Shown: piece by piece, positions 16,177-26,146 of the stretch
Position numbering within the stretch: position 1 is the stretch's first letter
How the letters are laid out: the number at the start of each line of letters is the position of its first letter
NCBI GenBank assembly: GCA_014800945.1
Contig: JAAVFD010000011.1
Location: forward strand, 73,294-121,717
DNA from: Barnesiella sp.
GTDB lineage: Bacteria > Bacteroidota > Bacteroidia > Bacteroidales > Muribaculaceae
DNA: 48,424 bases
Reading direction: 5' to 3'
The notes under the pieces: generated by a model
Told to the model about the DNA's origin: nothing
Database searches by the model: none
The model's input: only the letters and a program-made list of their open reading frames with translations
Position numbers and translations under genes: made by a program

Positions 16177-17010
16177 GTGGCTGAAAATGAATTTAATAAC
16201 CTAACGCAAATGAGTTTCTGGGAGCATCTGGATGCTCTCAGGGGATTAATTCTTAAGGTTGGGGCGGTAGTTTTGGTACTAACTGTCATCTTTTTCATTG
16301 CAATGCCATGGATATTTGACCATATTATTCTGGCTCCTTGCAATGGTGACTTTCCATTATACAGATTGTTTGAGTCCTTATGCCGTAATTCAGATTATTT
16401 ACCTGATTTTTCATCGTCTGAATTTCATGTTAATCTGATTAATATTCAGTTGGCGAGTCAGTTTTTTATTCATATGACTACCTCATTCTGGCTTGGAATA
16501 ATCTTTTCTTTTCCTATAATTATTTACTTACTTTGGAAATTTATATCACCAGGATTATATCAAAATGAAAAGAGGGGGGCGGGGACAGCTTTTTTGTTTG
16601 GCAATCTTATGTTTTTTATAGGTTTAGGTGTCGGTTATTTTTTAGTATTTCCTCTTACCCTTAGATTTCTTGCTGAATACCAGGTAAGTGCATTGGTGCC
16701 GAATCATATTTCTCTGGATTCCTATATGGATAATTTTCTTGTGTTGATTCTTGTTATGGGTATCATTTTCGAGCTACCTATGCTGGCTTGGCTTTTGGGG
16801 AAAATGGGGGCTCTGACGCGAATATTTTTCGTAAATTATCGTCGTCATGCCATTGTGATTCTTTTGATTCTCGCGGCGGTAGTTACTCCTACAGGCGACC
16901 CCTTTACACTTATGATTGTCTTCCTGCCTATTTACTTATTGTGGGAGATAAGCGCCTTTCTTGTTCCCGAAAACACTCAGGATAAAAAGGTTAGCGTGAC
17001 ATTCGCTTGA
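16177..17010 (+). CDS. tatC: Sec-independent translocase subunit TatC
   Basis: A 277-residue protein with six membrane helices. 'MSFWEHLDALRG' near the N-terminus is the conserved twin-arginine recognition region. 'FISPGLYQNEKR' and the 'NYRRHAIVILLILAAVVTPTGDPFTL' region are family hallmarks. The start is GTG at 16177 if eleven leader residues are real; the alternative is the in-frame ATG at 16210, just before MSFWEHL. It pairs with tatA upstream. Its last 20 nt overlap the end of the convergent TPR gene. Confidence 0.94.
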   Translation: MAENEFNNLTQMSFWEHLDALRGLILKVGAVVLVLTVIFFIAMPWIFDHIILAPCNGDFPLYRLFESLCRNSDYLPDFSSSEFHVNLINIQLASQFFIHMTTSFWLGIIFSFPIIIYLLWKFISPGLYQNEKRGAGTAFLFGNLMFFIGLGVGYFLVFPLTLRFLAEYQVSALVPNHISLDSYMDNFLVLILVMGIIFELPMLAWLLGKMGALTRIFFVNYRRHAIVILLILAAVVTPTGDPFTLMIVFLPIYLLWEISAFLVPENTQDKKVSVTFA

Positions 17011-19033
17011 GCAATGAATATGAAGGAACAACTCCAAGTTCACCGGCTCGTGATAGGTCTGCTGTTCCAGCTTTAGCATTACCTAAACGGAAAAAAGCGA
17101 AACCACGGTTGTAATATGCTTCTCCAAGCTCCGGCCGGAGTTCAATAGCTTTTGTAAAAGCATTAATAGCTGAAGTATAATCAGAATTTTCCAAGAGTAA
17201 TACTCCTTTATTATAATGCGCAATGGCCATATCGGGAGAGAGGGATATTGTTTTGTCAATATCCGCCATCGCTGATTTTTTAGCCATCCTTTCGGCTTCA
17301 GCAGATATAGCGCCTGTATCTATAGAGTTGTTATCCATAGCTGAGGCGGCTTGTAGACCACGAAGGCGTGCAATGGCTCTCATCATATAGGCAAGAGTGA
17401 AATCGGGAGTGACTTCAATAGCTTTAGTGAAGTCTGTTACCGCTGCCGGATAGTCTCGTAAAGTCATGAAATCCATACCTCGTGCAAAAAAATCGATTGC
17501 GCGTGGAGTATGAGTGGCAATATAAGAGTTATAGTATTCAACAGATTCAAAATGTCGTTGAATCTGTTCGTGATCAGTAAGCACTGGCTCATGATTGGTG
17601 ACTTGGAGAACAAACCTGAGAATACGTGAGCGGTTAATATCATCAGCCTCACGTATATATTCGGAGTTCGGTCTCAGTTCTGTTGGAGAAGAATAGTATG
17701 TAACGGCAAACATTGGCTCAATATCTGCCGGTGTAATTCTGTCCTGTACTTTACCCCTGATTTGCTTGTTGTTATATTCTTGTTCAAGAGTAAGAGGTTC
17801 ATTAACGGTGATAAGGGCGGAAAAACGAGCTGCAACATCTTCTTGCCGCTCGTTAAGAGACTCGGTACTTGTTTCAGTTTTGTCGGAATTATCTCCGTTT
17901 TCATTGTTAGTTGCTGCAAATGAGTATTCTTCGGGAGTTTTTTGTACAGTCTCTTTAGCCATGGCAATTGATTTGTCGTAATCGGCTTTGAAAGTCATAT
18001 CACCCATGTCTCGTTTAACTTGAGAACGAAGGAAATATCCGGCTGCTAAATTTGGATAGCGGCGCAGAACCTCATCCACATCAGACATAGCACCTTTGAA
18101 ATCTCGTTTTTCTTTACGGACTATGGCTCTGTTGTATAGGGTTTTTATATCGGGGCCATGAAGCGATATTACCTTGTCAAGATCTTTCAGAGCTCTATCA
18201 AAATCTCTGACCTCCATATATAATAGTGCCCGGTTAAAAAATGGCACATAATCTGAAGGTGCAAGTTGAATGGCATAGTCGTAATCACTTATCGCTCCAT
18301 AATAATCATCGAGATTCCTTCTAATAAAAGCTCTATTTATAAAGAAACCCGGATATCGTGGCTGAATTTTTATAGCTTCATCCATTGCTGACAGGGCTGA
18401 TGCATAGTCCTTATTCTTATTAATATCTACATCAGCCTTAATCAGGTAAGCATTTATTGCATTCTTATTTAATTCAAGGGCTTTTTGGGCATCTTCAACA
18501 GCACCGATTGAGTCACCGGTTTCAAGTTTCAAGCGTGCTCTACCTATATACCCATTATCAAATCGTGGGTGAGCTTTGAGAAGTTTGTCGTAGGCATCTC
18601 GGGCACCATCATAGTCTTTAATGTCCTGCTGTGCCATAGCTTTATTGAAAATAATTCCTCTGTTATCAGGTAAAGTTTGTAAAACCTGATTATAATCTTC
18701 AATGGCTTTCTCCGGTTGACCGATATTCTGATATGCAACAGCTCTGAGTTCGTAAGCATCAGTCATAAACGGATTTCGGGTAATAGCCTCTGTAGCATCT
18801 ACAATTGCTCCGTTGAAATCATCAAGATTGAGTTTTGCAAGAGCTCGGTAGAAATATGGTTGCGCAAGGTATGGTTTTGCTGCTATAGCCTGATTGAAAT
18901 ACTGTATTGAAAGCACATAGTCTTCAAAATATAAGGCACTTCTACCGGAACGCAGAACTTGATCGGTATTAATTTGAGCTTGACCGGTCAATATATTGAG
19001 AAATATGATTATGATTGGTAGATATCGCTTCAT
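16991..19033 (-). CDS. Periplasmic tetratricopeptide repeat protein
   Basis: A 680-residue exported protein, with start taken at 19033 (MKRYLPIIIIFLNILTGQAQ), which gives a clean signal peptide; the ORF extends 20 codons upstream. From about residue 22 to 360 there are roughly nine to ten consecutive TPR units of 34 residues ('YFEDYVLSIQYFNQAIAAKP', 'DDFNGAIVDATEAITRNP'). A charged, less regular middle (about 365-520) contains an S/T/E/N-rich stretch. A second TPR block (about 535-670) closes the protein ('SDYTSAINAFTKAIELRPEL'). It is probably a periplasmic protein-interaction scaffold. No partner is indicated by context. Its 3' end overlaps tatC by 20 nt in convergent orientation. Confidence 0.88.
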   Translation of the reverse strand: MKRYLPIIIIFLNILTGQAQINTDQVLRSGRSALYFEDYVLSIQYFNQAIAAKPYLAQPYFYRALAKLNLDDFNGAIVDATEAITRNPFMTDAYELRAVAYQNIGQPEKAIEDYNQVLQTLPDNRGIIFNKAMAQQDIKDYDGARDAYDKLLKAHPRFDNGYIGRARLKLETGDSIGAVEDAQKALELNKNAINAYLIKADVDINKNKDYASALSAMDEAIKIQPRYPGFFINRAFIRRNLDDYYGAISDYDYAIQLAPSDYVPFFNRALLYMEVRDFDRALKDLDKVISLHGPDIKTLYNRAIVRKEKRDFKGAMSDVDEVLRRYPNLAAGYFLRSQVKRDMGDMTFKADYDKSIAMAKETVQKTPEEYSFAATNNENGDNSDKTETSTESLNERQEDVAARFSALITVNEPLTLEQEYNNKQIRGKVQDRITPADIEPMFAVTYYSSPTELRPNSEYIREADDINRSRILRFVLQVTNHEPVLTDHEQIQRHFESVEYYNSYIATHTPRAIDFFARGMDFMTLRDYPAAVTDFTKAIEVTPDFTLAYMMRAIARLRGLQAASAMDNNSIDTGAISAEAERMAKKSAMADIDKTISLSPDMAIAHYNKGVLLLENSDYTSAINAFTKAIELRPELGEAYYNRGFAFFRLGNAKAGTADLSRAGELGVVPSYSLLKRMSR

Positions 19034-19066
19034 TATTTTGTTGCGTTGATTTTGTTTATCACACTG

Positions 19067-19074
19067 CAAATATA
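19067..19074 (-). promoter_or_regulatory. Putative -7 element for the TPR gene
   Basis: The minus strand reads TATATTTG followed by C, 34 nt before the chosen ATG and within the 5' extension of the open frame, which supports the shorter start. Confidence 0.45.
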
Positions 19075-19215
19075 GCGATTTCCCGCAAATCAATTCAGTG
19101 AAAATGAATTGAGTTTATTACAAACACAATCCAATACCGTTTAATTAACGAAATTTGTTATGCCACATCTCCAAAATGTTTTAAGCAGGGTAGTACATTT
19201 CATTAATAATTTTCT

Positions 19216-19223
19216 TAATTTTG
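19216..19223 (+). promoter_or_regulatory. Putative -7 element for fumarase (men region)
   Basis: TAATTTTG followed by CGG, 27 nt before the fumarase ATG at 19250. The match to TAnnTTTG is exact but no TTTG sits at -33. Confidence 0.45.
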
Positions 19224-19249
19224 CGGTAAATCTTAAATTTAATTTGAAA

Positions 19250-20899
19250 ATGGCAACAAAACCCTTTCACTATCAGGAAATGTTTCCTCTGGGAGAAGAT
19301 AAGACCGAATATTATCTCCTGACATCAGATTATGTAAAAACCGAAAAATGGGGCGACCGTGAGATGCTTGTGGTAGATCCTGAGGCACTTGCTGTTTTGG
19401 CTCGCCAGGCTACACATGACAATGCATTTATGCTTCGAAGAGAGCATAATGAAATGGTTGCTAAGATTTTGCATGATCCGGAAGCAAGTGAAAACGATAA
19501 GTTTGTGGCATTGACTATGCTTCGTAATGCAGAGGTGGCAAGCAAGGGACAATTACCTTTCTGTCAGGATACCGGCACAGCTATTGTTATAGGTAAGAAG
19601 GGTCAGAATGTATATACCGGTGATTGTGACGAAGAGAAACTCTCTAAAGGAGTTTATACAACTTATACTGAGGACAATCTCCGTTACTCACAGAACGCAC
19701 CTCTTAATATGTATGACGAGGTTAATACAGGTTGTAACCTTCCTGCGCAGATTGATTTGTATGCGGTTGGTGGAGATGAATATAAATTCCTCTTCATTGC
19801 AAAGGGTGGTGGTTCTGCCAACAAGACATATCTCTATCAGGAAACCAAAGCATTGATTAATCCTAAAACTCTGCTTCCTTTCCTCGTTGAAAAAATGAAG
19901 AGCCTCGGCACTGCGGCTTGTCCTCCCTATCACATAGCATTTGTTATCGGAGGAACATCAGCTGAAATGAATCTGGCAACAGTAAAAAAAGCATCTGTTA
20001 AATATTATGATAGCCTTCCGACCAAGGGCAATGAATATGGTCATGCTTTCAGAGATGTCGAACTTGAAAAGCAACTTCTTGAAGAGGCTCAGAAAATTGG
20101 ACTCGGTGCACAGTTCGGAGGAAAATATTTTGCCCATGATATTCGTGTTATCCGTCTTCCTCGTCATGGTGCATCTTGCCCGGTTGGACTCGGAGTTTCT
20201 TGCTCGGCAGATAGAAATGTAAAGGCAAAAATTAATAAGCAGGGACTATGGATTGAAAAACTTGATTCAAATCCTGCAGAATTGATTCCTGAAAAGTATA
20301 GAAAGCAGGGCGAAGGTGAGGTTGTTAAGATTGACCTTAATTGTCCAATGGATGAAATTCGTAAAGAGCTTTCAAAATATCCTGTATCTACCCGCCTTTC
20401 GCTTAACGGTACAATTATCGTAGGCAGAGATATTGCACATGCCAAGATTAAAGAGCGCCTTGATAAAGGTGAACCCATGCCTCAGTATCTGAAGGATCAT
20501 CCTATTTATTATGCGGGTCCTGCTAAAACTCCTAAAGGAATGCCTTCCGGTTCTTTCGGTCCGACAACAGCTGGTAGAATGGACTCTTATGTAGATCAGT
20601 TCCAGGCTGCTGGAGGTTCAATGGTAATGATTGCCAAGGGTAACAGAAGCAAACAGGTAACCGACGCTTGTAAAAAGCACGGCGGTTTCTATCTCGGTTC
20701 TATAGGCGGACCTGCTGCAATTCTTGCACAGAACAGCATCAAGAAAGTTGAATTGCTTGAATATCCGGAATTAGGTATGGAAGCTATATGGAAGATTGAA
20801 GTGGAAGATTTCCCTGCATTTATCCTTGTGGATGATAAGGGCAATGATTTCTTTACACAGATATCAGAAAAATGTGCTTCCTGCGCGTTGAATAAGTAA
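19250..20899 (+). CDS. Class I (iron-sulfur) fumarate hydratase
   Basis: A 549-residue enzyme interconverting fumarate and malate with a [4Fe-4S] cluster. The start is taken at 19250 ([12 protein letters not shown]); the frame extends 30 codons upstream but crosses the likely promoter. The alpha and beta parts are fused in one chain: the N-terminal Fe-S hydro-lyase domain runs to about residue 360 and the C-terminal fumerase domain from about 390. Cluster ligands are predicted as Cys105 (LPFCQDTGT), Cys224 (AACPPYH) and Cys318 (GVSCSADR). Their spacings of 119 and 94 equal those I recall for the Leishmania class I enzyme. The C-terminal part has '[15 protein letters not shown]' and 'AKGNRSKQV'. 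It suits anaerobic fumarate respiration, and menaquinone genes follow 21 nt downstream. Confidence 0.95.
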   Translation: MATKPFHYQEMFPLGEDKTEYYLLTSDYVKTEKWGDREMLVVDPEALAVLARQATHDNAFMLRREHNEMVAKILHDPEASENDKFVALTMLRNAEVASKGQLPFCQDTGTAIVIGKKGQNVYTGDCDEEKLSKGVYTTYTEDNLRYSQNAPLNMYDEVNTGCNLPAQIDLYAVGGDEYKFLFIAKGGGSANKTYLYQETKALINPKTLLPFLVEKMKSLGTAACPPYHIAFVIGGTSAEMNLATVKKASVKYYDSLPTKGNEYGHAFRDVELEKQLLEEAQKIGLGAQFGGKYFAHDIRVIRLPRHGASCPVGLGVSCSADRNVKAKINKQGLWIEKLDSNPAELIPEKYRKQGEGEVVKIDLNCPMDEIRKELSKYPVSTRLSLNGTIIVGRDIAHAKIKERLDKGEPMPQYLKDHPIYYAGPAKTPKGMPSGSFGPTTAGRMDSYVDQFQAAGGSMVMIAKGNRSKQVTDACKKHGGFYLGSIGGPAAILAQNSIKKVELLEYPELGMEAIWKIEVEDFPAFILVDDKGNDFFTQISEKCASCALNK

Positions 20900-20920
20900 T
20901 TAAATCAAGGTACAACCACA

Positions 20921-22639
20921 ATGGTCAATACCTTGAAGGATATATGTCGCGACCTCGCCTCCCAGCTTTCTGCAAGGGGGGTGAGTTTTGCCATTCTATC
21001 TCCGGGCACAAGAAATGCTCCGTTGATAATGGCTCTTGAGCGACATTCAGAAATTAGAACTAAGGTAGTTGTTGATGAGAGAAGCGCCGCATTTATGGCT
21101 CTCGGATATGCTGCTATTTCAAATGAACCGGTTGCAATTGTTTGTACATCAGGAACCGCTCTTCTGAACTACGCTCCGGCAGTAGCAGAGGCTTATTATA
21201 GAAAAATACCCTTGATAGTTATATCAGCCGATCGACCCATGGAGTGGATTGATCAGGATGATAGTCAAACAATAAGACAGTTTGAGGCGTTGGGTAATTT
21301 CGTTAAAGCATCATATAATTTGCCTGATTCTTCAGAAAAAAATATTAAATGGTATGCTAACCGTCAGATTAATGATGCCCTGACAATGGCTTTGAGTGGA
21401 CGCAAAGCCCCTGTTCATATTAATATTCAATTAAATGAGCCGCTATCTGAAACCTCTGATTTCAGTGAAGAAAAGTTTCGCACTGTAGAACTTATTCAAC
21501 CGGCTACCTCCATATCTACTGCTTATGCCAGACAACTTGGATGTAGATTAGCTTCTCCACGAAAGGTGATGATTATCGCGGGTTTTATAGCCCCATCTCC
21601 TCAATTGAATAAAGCGTTGAGACGTCTTGCAGCATTACCAAACTTTATTGTTTTTACCGAGACCATCTCAAATTTGCACGGCAAAGAATTTGTCTCAAGA
21701 ATTGACACCACACTCAGTGGAATTAGCAGTGAAGAGAGAGATAATCTTGCTCCGGATGTAGTAATTACTCTTGGAGGAGCATTAGTTTCTCGATTCGTTA
21801 AAACATATCTGCGTAAAGTTAAGCCGAAGGAACACTGGCATGTGGGATTGTCACACACTACTGTAGATTGTTTTCAATGTCTTACCACACGTATAGAGAT
21901 TGAGCCGGAAATATTTTTCCCCCAGCTTGCATCTGCAATGCAACCCCATAAGTCTCCAAGTAAATATGCTGATCAATGGCGGATAGCAAGAGATAAGGCT
22001 ATATCAACTCATCAGGCTTACATATCTCATGCACCGTGGTGTGATTTGAAAGCATTTTCGATATTTATGCCTAAAATACCTAAAGGAGCCAACTTACAGT
22101 TGTCAAATGGAACATCAATACGCTATGCGCAACTAATAGGTGATTGTGGTTTCCATCGTTGTGACTGTAATCGTGGAGTTAGCGGTATTGATGGCTCAAC
22201 ATCTACAGCTATCGGTGCAGCACTTGCTTACACTTCCGGTATGACAGTTCTTATAACGGGTGATATGAGCGCCCAGTACGATTTGGGAGCATTTGCTGCT
22301 GATGGTATTCCGGATAATTTCAAAATTATTGTGATGTGTAATGGCGGTGGTGGAATTTTCCGTTTCATTAGTACAACAAGTGAACTACCGGAACTGGAGA
22401 GGAACTTTGCTGCTGCACAGTCTGTGAGATTACCTCTTGAGTCCTTGGCAAATGGATTCGGCTTTAATTATTATAATGCGGCAAGTGAGGAGGAATTAAG
22501 AACTGTATTTCCGGAATTTATTGAAAATAACGATAAACCATCTATTCTGGCTATTGATACTCCTCCTTATGTGGATGCTGAAGTGCTGAAAAATTATTTT
22601 AAACGATCAAAAAAATTCAAAAATAAATCATATGAATGA
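20921..22639 (+). CDS. menD: SEPHCHC synthase (menaquinone biosynthesis)
   Basis: A 572-residue thiamine diphosphate enzyme that joins isochorismate and 2-oxoglutarate. The N-terminal '[17 protein letters not shown]', '[15 protein letters not shown]' (with the catalytic glutamate) and '[20 protein letters not shown]' are diagnostic for MenD. The C-terminal ThDP/Mg region has '[15 protein letters not shown]' and '[14 protein letters not shown]'. Full family length. It opens the menD-menB-menC-menE block and its last 8 nt overlap menB, so translation is probably coupled. The isochorismate it needs would come from the menF encoded 12 kb downstream. Confidence 0.95.
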   Translation: MVNTLKDICRDLASQLSARGVSFAILSPGTRNAPLIMALERHSEIRTKVVVDERSAAFMALGYAAISNEPVAIVCTSGTALLNYAPAVAEAYYRKIPLIVISADRPMEWIDQDDSQTIRQFEALGNFVKASYNLPDSSEKNIKWYANRQINDALTMALSGRKAPVHINIQLNEPLSETSDFSEEKFRTVELIQPATSISTAYARQLGCRLASPRKVMIIAGFIAPSPQLNKALRRLAALPNFIVFTETISNLHGKEFVSRIDTTLSGISSEERDNLAPDVVITLGGALVSRFVKTYLRKVKPKEHWHVGLSHTTVDCFQCLTTRIEIEPEIFFPQLASAMQPHKSPSKYADQWRIARDKAISTHQAYISHAPWCDLKAFSIFMPKIPKGANLQLSNGTSIRYAQLIGDCGFHRCDCNRGVSGIDGSTSTAIGAALAYTSGMTVLITGDMSAQYDLGAFAADGIPDNFKIIVMCNGGGGIFRFISTTSELPELERNFAAAQSVRLPLESLANGFGFNYYNAASEEELRTVFPEFIENNDKPSILAIDTPPYVDAEVLKNYFKRSKKFKNKSYE

Positions 22640-23456
22640 TATTGTATGGTCTCCGATAAAAGAATACACTGACATTCTTTTTGAACAATGCGGAGGTATT
22701 GCCAAGATTACTATTAACCGTCCTCAAGTATATAATGCGTTTCGTCCTCAAACCAACTTTGAGATGCTGGATGCAATGGCTTATTGCCGTGATAACTCAT
22801 CCATTGGAGTGATAATCCTTACCGGTATTGGTGACAAAGCATTCTGTTCCGGAGGTGACCAGAATGTAAAAGGGGTTGGAGGTTATATAGATAATAACGG
22901 TGTACCCCGTCTTAATGTCCTGGATCTACATAAAGCTATCCGTTCCATTCCCAAACCGGTAATAGCTATGGTGAATGGTTATGCTATCGGAGGCGGTAAT
23001 GTTCTGCAGGTGGTATGTGACCTTACAATTGCATCTGAAAACGCTCGCTTTGGACAAACCGGTCCAAAGGTCGGAAGTTTTGACGCAGGTTTCGGATCTT
23101 CTTATCTCGCCCGATGTGTCGGGCAGAAGAAGGCGAGGGAAATATGGTTCCTTTGCCGTCAATACACAGCTGCCGAGGCACTTGAAATGGGGATGATTAA
23201 TAAGGTGGTTCCATTGGAAAAACTTGAACAAGAAACCGTTGAGTGGTGTCGCACAATCCTGAGCCGTAGCCCAATGGCTATCAGGATGATTAAGAGGGCT
23301 CTGAATGCAGAATTAGACGGACAGCGAGGTCTAATGGAATTTGCCGGCGACGCTACTCTTATGTACTACCTTATGGAAGAAGCGCAGGAGGGTAAAAATG
23401 CGTTTCTTGAAAAGAGAGATCCGGATTTTGACAAGTTTCCGAAATTCCCGGGATAA
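22632..23456 (+). CDS. menB: 1,4-dihydroxy-2-naphthoyl-CoA synthase
   Basis: A 274-residue crotonase-fold enzyme that closes the naphthoquinone ring from o-succinylbenzoyl-CoA. '[15 protein letters not shown]' and the oxyanion-hole '[19 protein letters not shown]' are present. '[22 protein letters not shown]' is the MenB-specific segment holding the catalytic aspartate, and '[15 protein letters not shown]' and the C-terminal '[13 protein letters not shown]' complete the family pattern. Start (22632) and stop overlap the flanking men genes by 8 nt and 1 nt. Confidence 0.96.
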   Translation: MNDIVWSPIKEYTDILFEQCGGIAKITINRPQVYNAFRPQTNFEMLDAMAYCRDNSSIGVIILTGIGDKAFCSGGDQNVKGVGGYIDNNGVPRLNVLDLHKAIRSIPKPVIAMVNGYAIGGGNVLQVVCDLTIASENARFGQTGPKVGSFDAGFGSSYLARCVGQKKAREIWFLCRQYTAAEALEMGMINKVVPLEKLEQETVEWCRTILSRSPMAIRMIKRALNAELDGQRGLMEFAGDATLMYYLMEEAQEGKNAFLEKRDPDFDKFPKFPG

Positions 23457-24514
23457 TGTTGAAAGCCGCCTTTTCGCCTTATCGGTTGGATTTTAATTTC
23501 AAGGCGTTGACTTCTCGTGGTGCACTTCCTGTTAAAGATACATATTTTATAAAAGTATGGGATTCAGCCACTCCGGAGAAGTTCGGTATGGGGGAGTGCG
23601 CACTTTTTAAGGGTCTAAGCAAAGATGATAGCCCTTTTTATGAAGTCAAGCTTTATGATTTGTGTAAATCCATAAATAGGGCAGAGGAATTTGAAATTAA
23701 TAGCTGGTCCTCAATAAAATTTGGTCTCGAAACAGCATTTAGAGATTTTGAAAATGGTTGCTTTCACACTCCTTTTGCGAGTGAGTTTATTAATGGTAAA
23801 AAAGATATTACTATTAATGGACTCGTTTGGATGGGGTCTATAGATGAAATGCTCAAAAGGGCAGAGCAAAAATTATCTGAGGGCTTCAGGTGTATAAAAT
23901 TCAAAATCGGAGCCGAAGATTTCGAGCAAGAAATCAACTTGCTTAAACAGATAAGGTCAAAATTTCCGCCCGATTTAATAGAGTTGAGATTGGATGCAAA
24001 TGGTGCATTTACTCAAGCTAATGCGTTGGAGCGGCTTGATAGATTAGCTACTTTATCAATACATTCAATAGAGCAACCTATAGCGGCAGGACAATGGGAG
24101 GCAATGGCTGATATTTGCAAATTATCTCCTATTCCGGTTGCGCTTGATGAAGAGCTTATAGGTTGTAGAACTATTCCGGAGAAGGAACATTTACTTGATT
24201 ATCTAAAGCCATCGTATATAATATTGAAACCTTCTTTATGCGGTGGTTTTATTGAAGCTGATGAGTGGATAGATGTTGCTGTTAAGAGAAGTATCGGATG
24301 GTGGGCAACTTCTGCGCTCGAGTCTAATGTAGGACTTAATGCCATTGCTCAATGGCTTAGTACTAAGAATATTGAAATGCCCCAGGGACTCGGAACAGGA
24401 GGACTATATACTAATAATATTTTTTCACCGTTGGTTTTGAATGGAGATAAACTTTCTTATGATTTATCTAAAGGCTGGGTTTTCCCGGAATTAAAATGGA
24501 TTGTCCCCGAATAA
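23456..24514 (+). CDS. menC: o-Succinylbenzoate synthase
   Basis: A 352-residue enolase-superfamily enzyme that dehydrates SHCHC to o-succinylbenzoate. The barrel carries the expected acid/base and metal residues: KFKIG (lysine), LDANGAF (Asp), 'IEQPI' (Glu), 'ALDEEL' (Asp) and 'ILKPSLCGG' (second lysine). The N-terminal capping domain starts 'AAFSPYRLDF'. Start codon and menB stop share 1 nt (TAATG). menE begins 19 nt before the menC stop codon. This sequence is more divergent than menD and menB, but the order of motifs and position leave little doubt. Confidence 0.93.
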   Translation: MLKAAFSPYRLDFNFKALTSRGALPVKDTYFIKVWDSATPEKFGMGECALFKGLSKDDSPFYEVKLYDLCKSINRAEEFEINSWSSIKFGLETAFRDFENGCFHTPFASEFINGKKDITINGLVWMGSIDEMLKRAEQKLSEGFRCIKFKIGAEDFEQEINLLKQIRSKFPPDLIELRLDANGAFTQANALERLDRLATLSIHSIEQPIAAGQWEAMADICKLSPIPVALDEELIGCRTIPEKEHLLDYLKPSYIILKPSLCGGFIEADEWIDVAVKRSIGWWATSALESNVGLNAIAQWLSTKNIEMPQGLGTGGLYTNNIFSPLVLNGDKLSYDLSKGWVFPELKWIVPE

Positions 24515-25464
24515 CTGGATATACTGAAGAAGCCAAAGAATTCCTTGACAGATGGAATGATTCATCTGAATATATTACTGTGCATACATCCGGTTCAACC
24601 GGAAGTCCAAAGAATATACATCTGCTGAAGAGTGATATGAAAATATCAGCGAAAGCAACCAATGATTTTTTTGGAATTAATTCATCAAGTCAACTCGCTC
24701 TACCATTGAGCATTTCCTATATAGCAGGGAAAATGATGGTTGTCAGGAGCATTATGGCAGATTGTAATCTTCACATTGTGTCCCCCGGGCTTGATCCATT
24801 GAAAGGATTGCCTGAAAATATTAGGTTCAATCTTATTCCCATAGTTCCGGCGCAGATTCCGGGTTTGCTTTCACACATTAATCTGCAGGACAGATTAGAA
24901 AATATTATCGTTGGTGGTGCTCCAACAACAGCTAATCAGGAGAAGCTACTTTCAGCTATAGGTGTTCCGGTTTACGCAACTTATGGAATGACCGAGACAT
25001 CATCCCACGTTGCACTCAGAAAGATTGGCTCAGATTATTTCTATACCGCTTTGCCGGGTATAGAGTTCGGTGTTGATGAGCGTTCATGCCTGATAATCAA
25101 GTCTGAAGCGGCATCATACATAGAACTTGTGACAAATGACTGTGTATCACTTATATCTCCGACTCGTTTTCAATGGCTCGGAAGGGTAGATAATGTCATC
25201 AATACCGGTGGAATAAAAATTTTCCCGGAAGAAATTGAGAAGAAATTGTCTCCACTTATAGATAATAGAGCATTCTATATAAGCTCTCGCGCCTCTGAAA
25301 AATGGGGCAGTGAGATAATTCTCTATGTCGAAGGTAAAGATTTTGATAAAGAGATGTTTATGGCTGAAGCTATAAATTATATCGACCGAAAATTCATTCC
25401 TAAGGATATAATTGCAGTTAAAAGATTAGAAAGAACAAAGACTGGAAAGATAATTCGCAGATAG
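24496..25464 (+). CDS. menE: o-Succinylbenzoate-CoA ligase, short form
   Basis: A 322-residue AMP-forming acyl-CoA synthetase that activates o-succinylbenzoate. It has the P-loop 'VHTSGSTGSPKNI', the 'YATYGMTETSSHVAL' motif, the hinge 'WLGRVDNVINTGGIKIFPEEIE' and the C-terminal lysine motif 'LERTKTGKIIRR'. It is about 150 residues shorter than Bacillus MenE, because the N-terminal region before the P-loop is reduced to about 28 residues. As I recall, this is the usual form in Bacteroidales, so I do not regard it as a broken gene. It overlaps menC by 19 nt and is last in the block. Only 4 nt separate its stop from the convergent ATPase gene. Confidence 0.92.
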   Translation: MDCPRITGYTEEAKEFLDRWNDSSEYITVHTSGSTGSPKNIHLLKSDMKISAKATNDFFGINSSSQLALPLSISYIAGKMMVVRSIMADCNLHIVSPGLDPLKGLPENIRFNLIPIVPAQIPGLLSHINLQDRLENIIVGGAPTTANQEKLLSAIGVPVYATYGMTETSSHVALRKIGSDYFYTALPGIEFGVDERSCLIIKSEAASYIELVTNDCVSLISPTRFQWLGRVDNVINTGGIKIFPEEIEKKLSPLIDNRAFYISSRASEKWGSEIILYVEGKDFDKEMFMAEAINYIDRKFIPKDIIAVKRLERTKTGKIIRR

Positions 25465-25468
25465 TAAA

Positions 25469-26146
25469 TCAACAGCAATCGCAATGAATTAGATGACTGG
25501 CTGAATGACATAGAGTAATATTGTGGTCTACAATTATATGCCTGTTTGCCATTTCTGCAAACTTAGTCATCTCATGGCTTACCAGCAGCACAGTTGTATC
25601 GGTTGCTATATTGCTTATAATTTTATAAATCTTATCCTCAAATTTTCTATCGATATAACTGAGGGGTTCATCAAGCACCAGTACATCATGGGGTGAAATG
25701 ATGGCTCTTCCAAGAAGTGTTCTCTGCAATTGACCTCCACTTAGTGCACCTATTGGAGAATCTGCTTTATCCTCGAGTTCAACAAGTTTTAAGATACGAT
25801 ATGTTTCTTCAACCAATTCATTTTTAGTGACTTTTTTCAAGCCCATAAGTCCGGAAGATATAACCTGACGGACTGTAATTGGAAATTTTGGATCTATACT
25901 GTTTTTTTGAGGTAGATAACCGATTGATAATTGTTCTATTTCCTTGCCGTTATTGTAATAGTTAATTATTCCGGAAGTTGGTTTGAGTAACTTTAATATT
26001 ATTCGCAACAAGGTCGTTTTGCCACCTCCGTTTGGACCAGTAATAGCAAGAAAATCACCTTTATTAATAGTAAGATTAATATCACTGAGAATAATTTTAT
26101 TCTCACGTATCATTTCTACATCAGATAAATTTATAATATTATTCAT
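25469..26146 (-). CDS. znuC: Metal ABC transporter ATPase (ZnuC-like)
   Basis: A 225-residue ABC ATPase. Walker A is GPNGGGKT at 37-44, the Q-loop 'GYLPQ' is near 86-90, the signature LSGGQ at 135-139, Walker B 'VLVLDE' ending at Asp159/Glu160, and the H-loop 'VSHE'. Length and the 'IGYLPQKNSIDPKFPITV' segment match the Zn/Mn subfamily (ZnuC/MntB). It energises uptake of divalent metal through an inner-membrane permease. The start codon overlaps the substrate-binding protein stop by 1 nt. No permease follows: the gene runs directly into convergent menE. Confidence 0.88.
   Translation of the reverse strand: MNNIINLSDVEMIRENKIILSDINLTINKGDFLAITGPNGGGKTTLLRIILKLLKPTSGIINYYNNGKEIEQLSIGYLPQKNSIDPKFPITVRQVISSGLMGLKKVTKNELVEETYRILKLVELEDKADSPIGALSGGQLQRTLLGRAIISPHDVLVLDEPLSYIDRKFEDKIYKIISNIATDTTVLLVSHEMTKFAEMANRHIIVDHNITLCHSASHLIHCDCC

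Noticed and set aside
15933-17010. A missing tatB as evidence of a broken Tat system
   Set aside because: TatA-TatC alone is the normal Bacteroidota arrangement.
24496-25464. menE as a truncated pseudogene
   Set aside because: All AMP-forming motifs including the C-terminal lysine are present and the gene is coupled to menC. The short N-terminus fits the usual Bacteroidales form.
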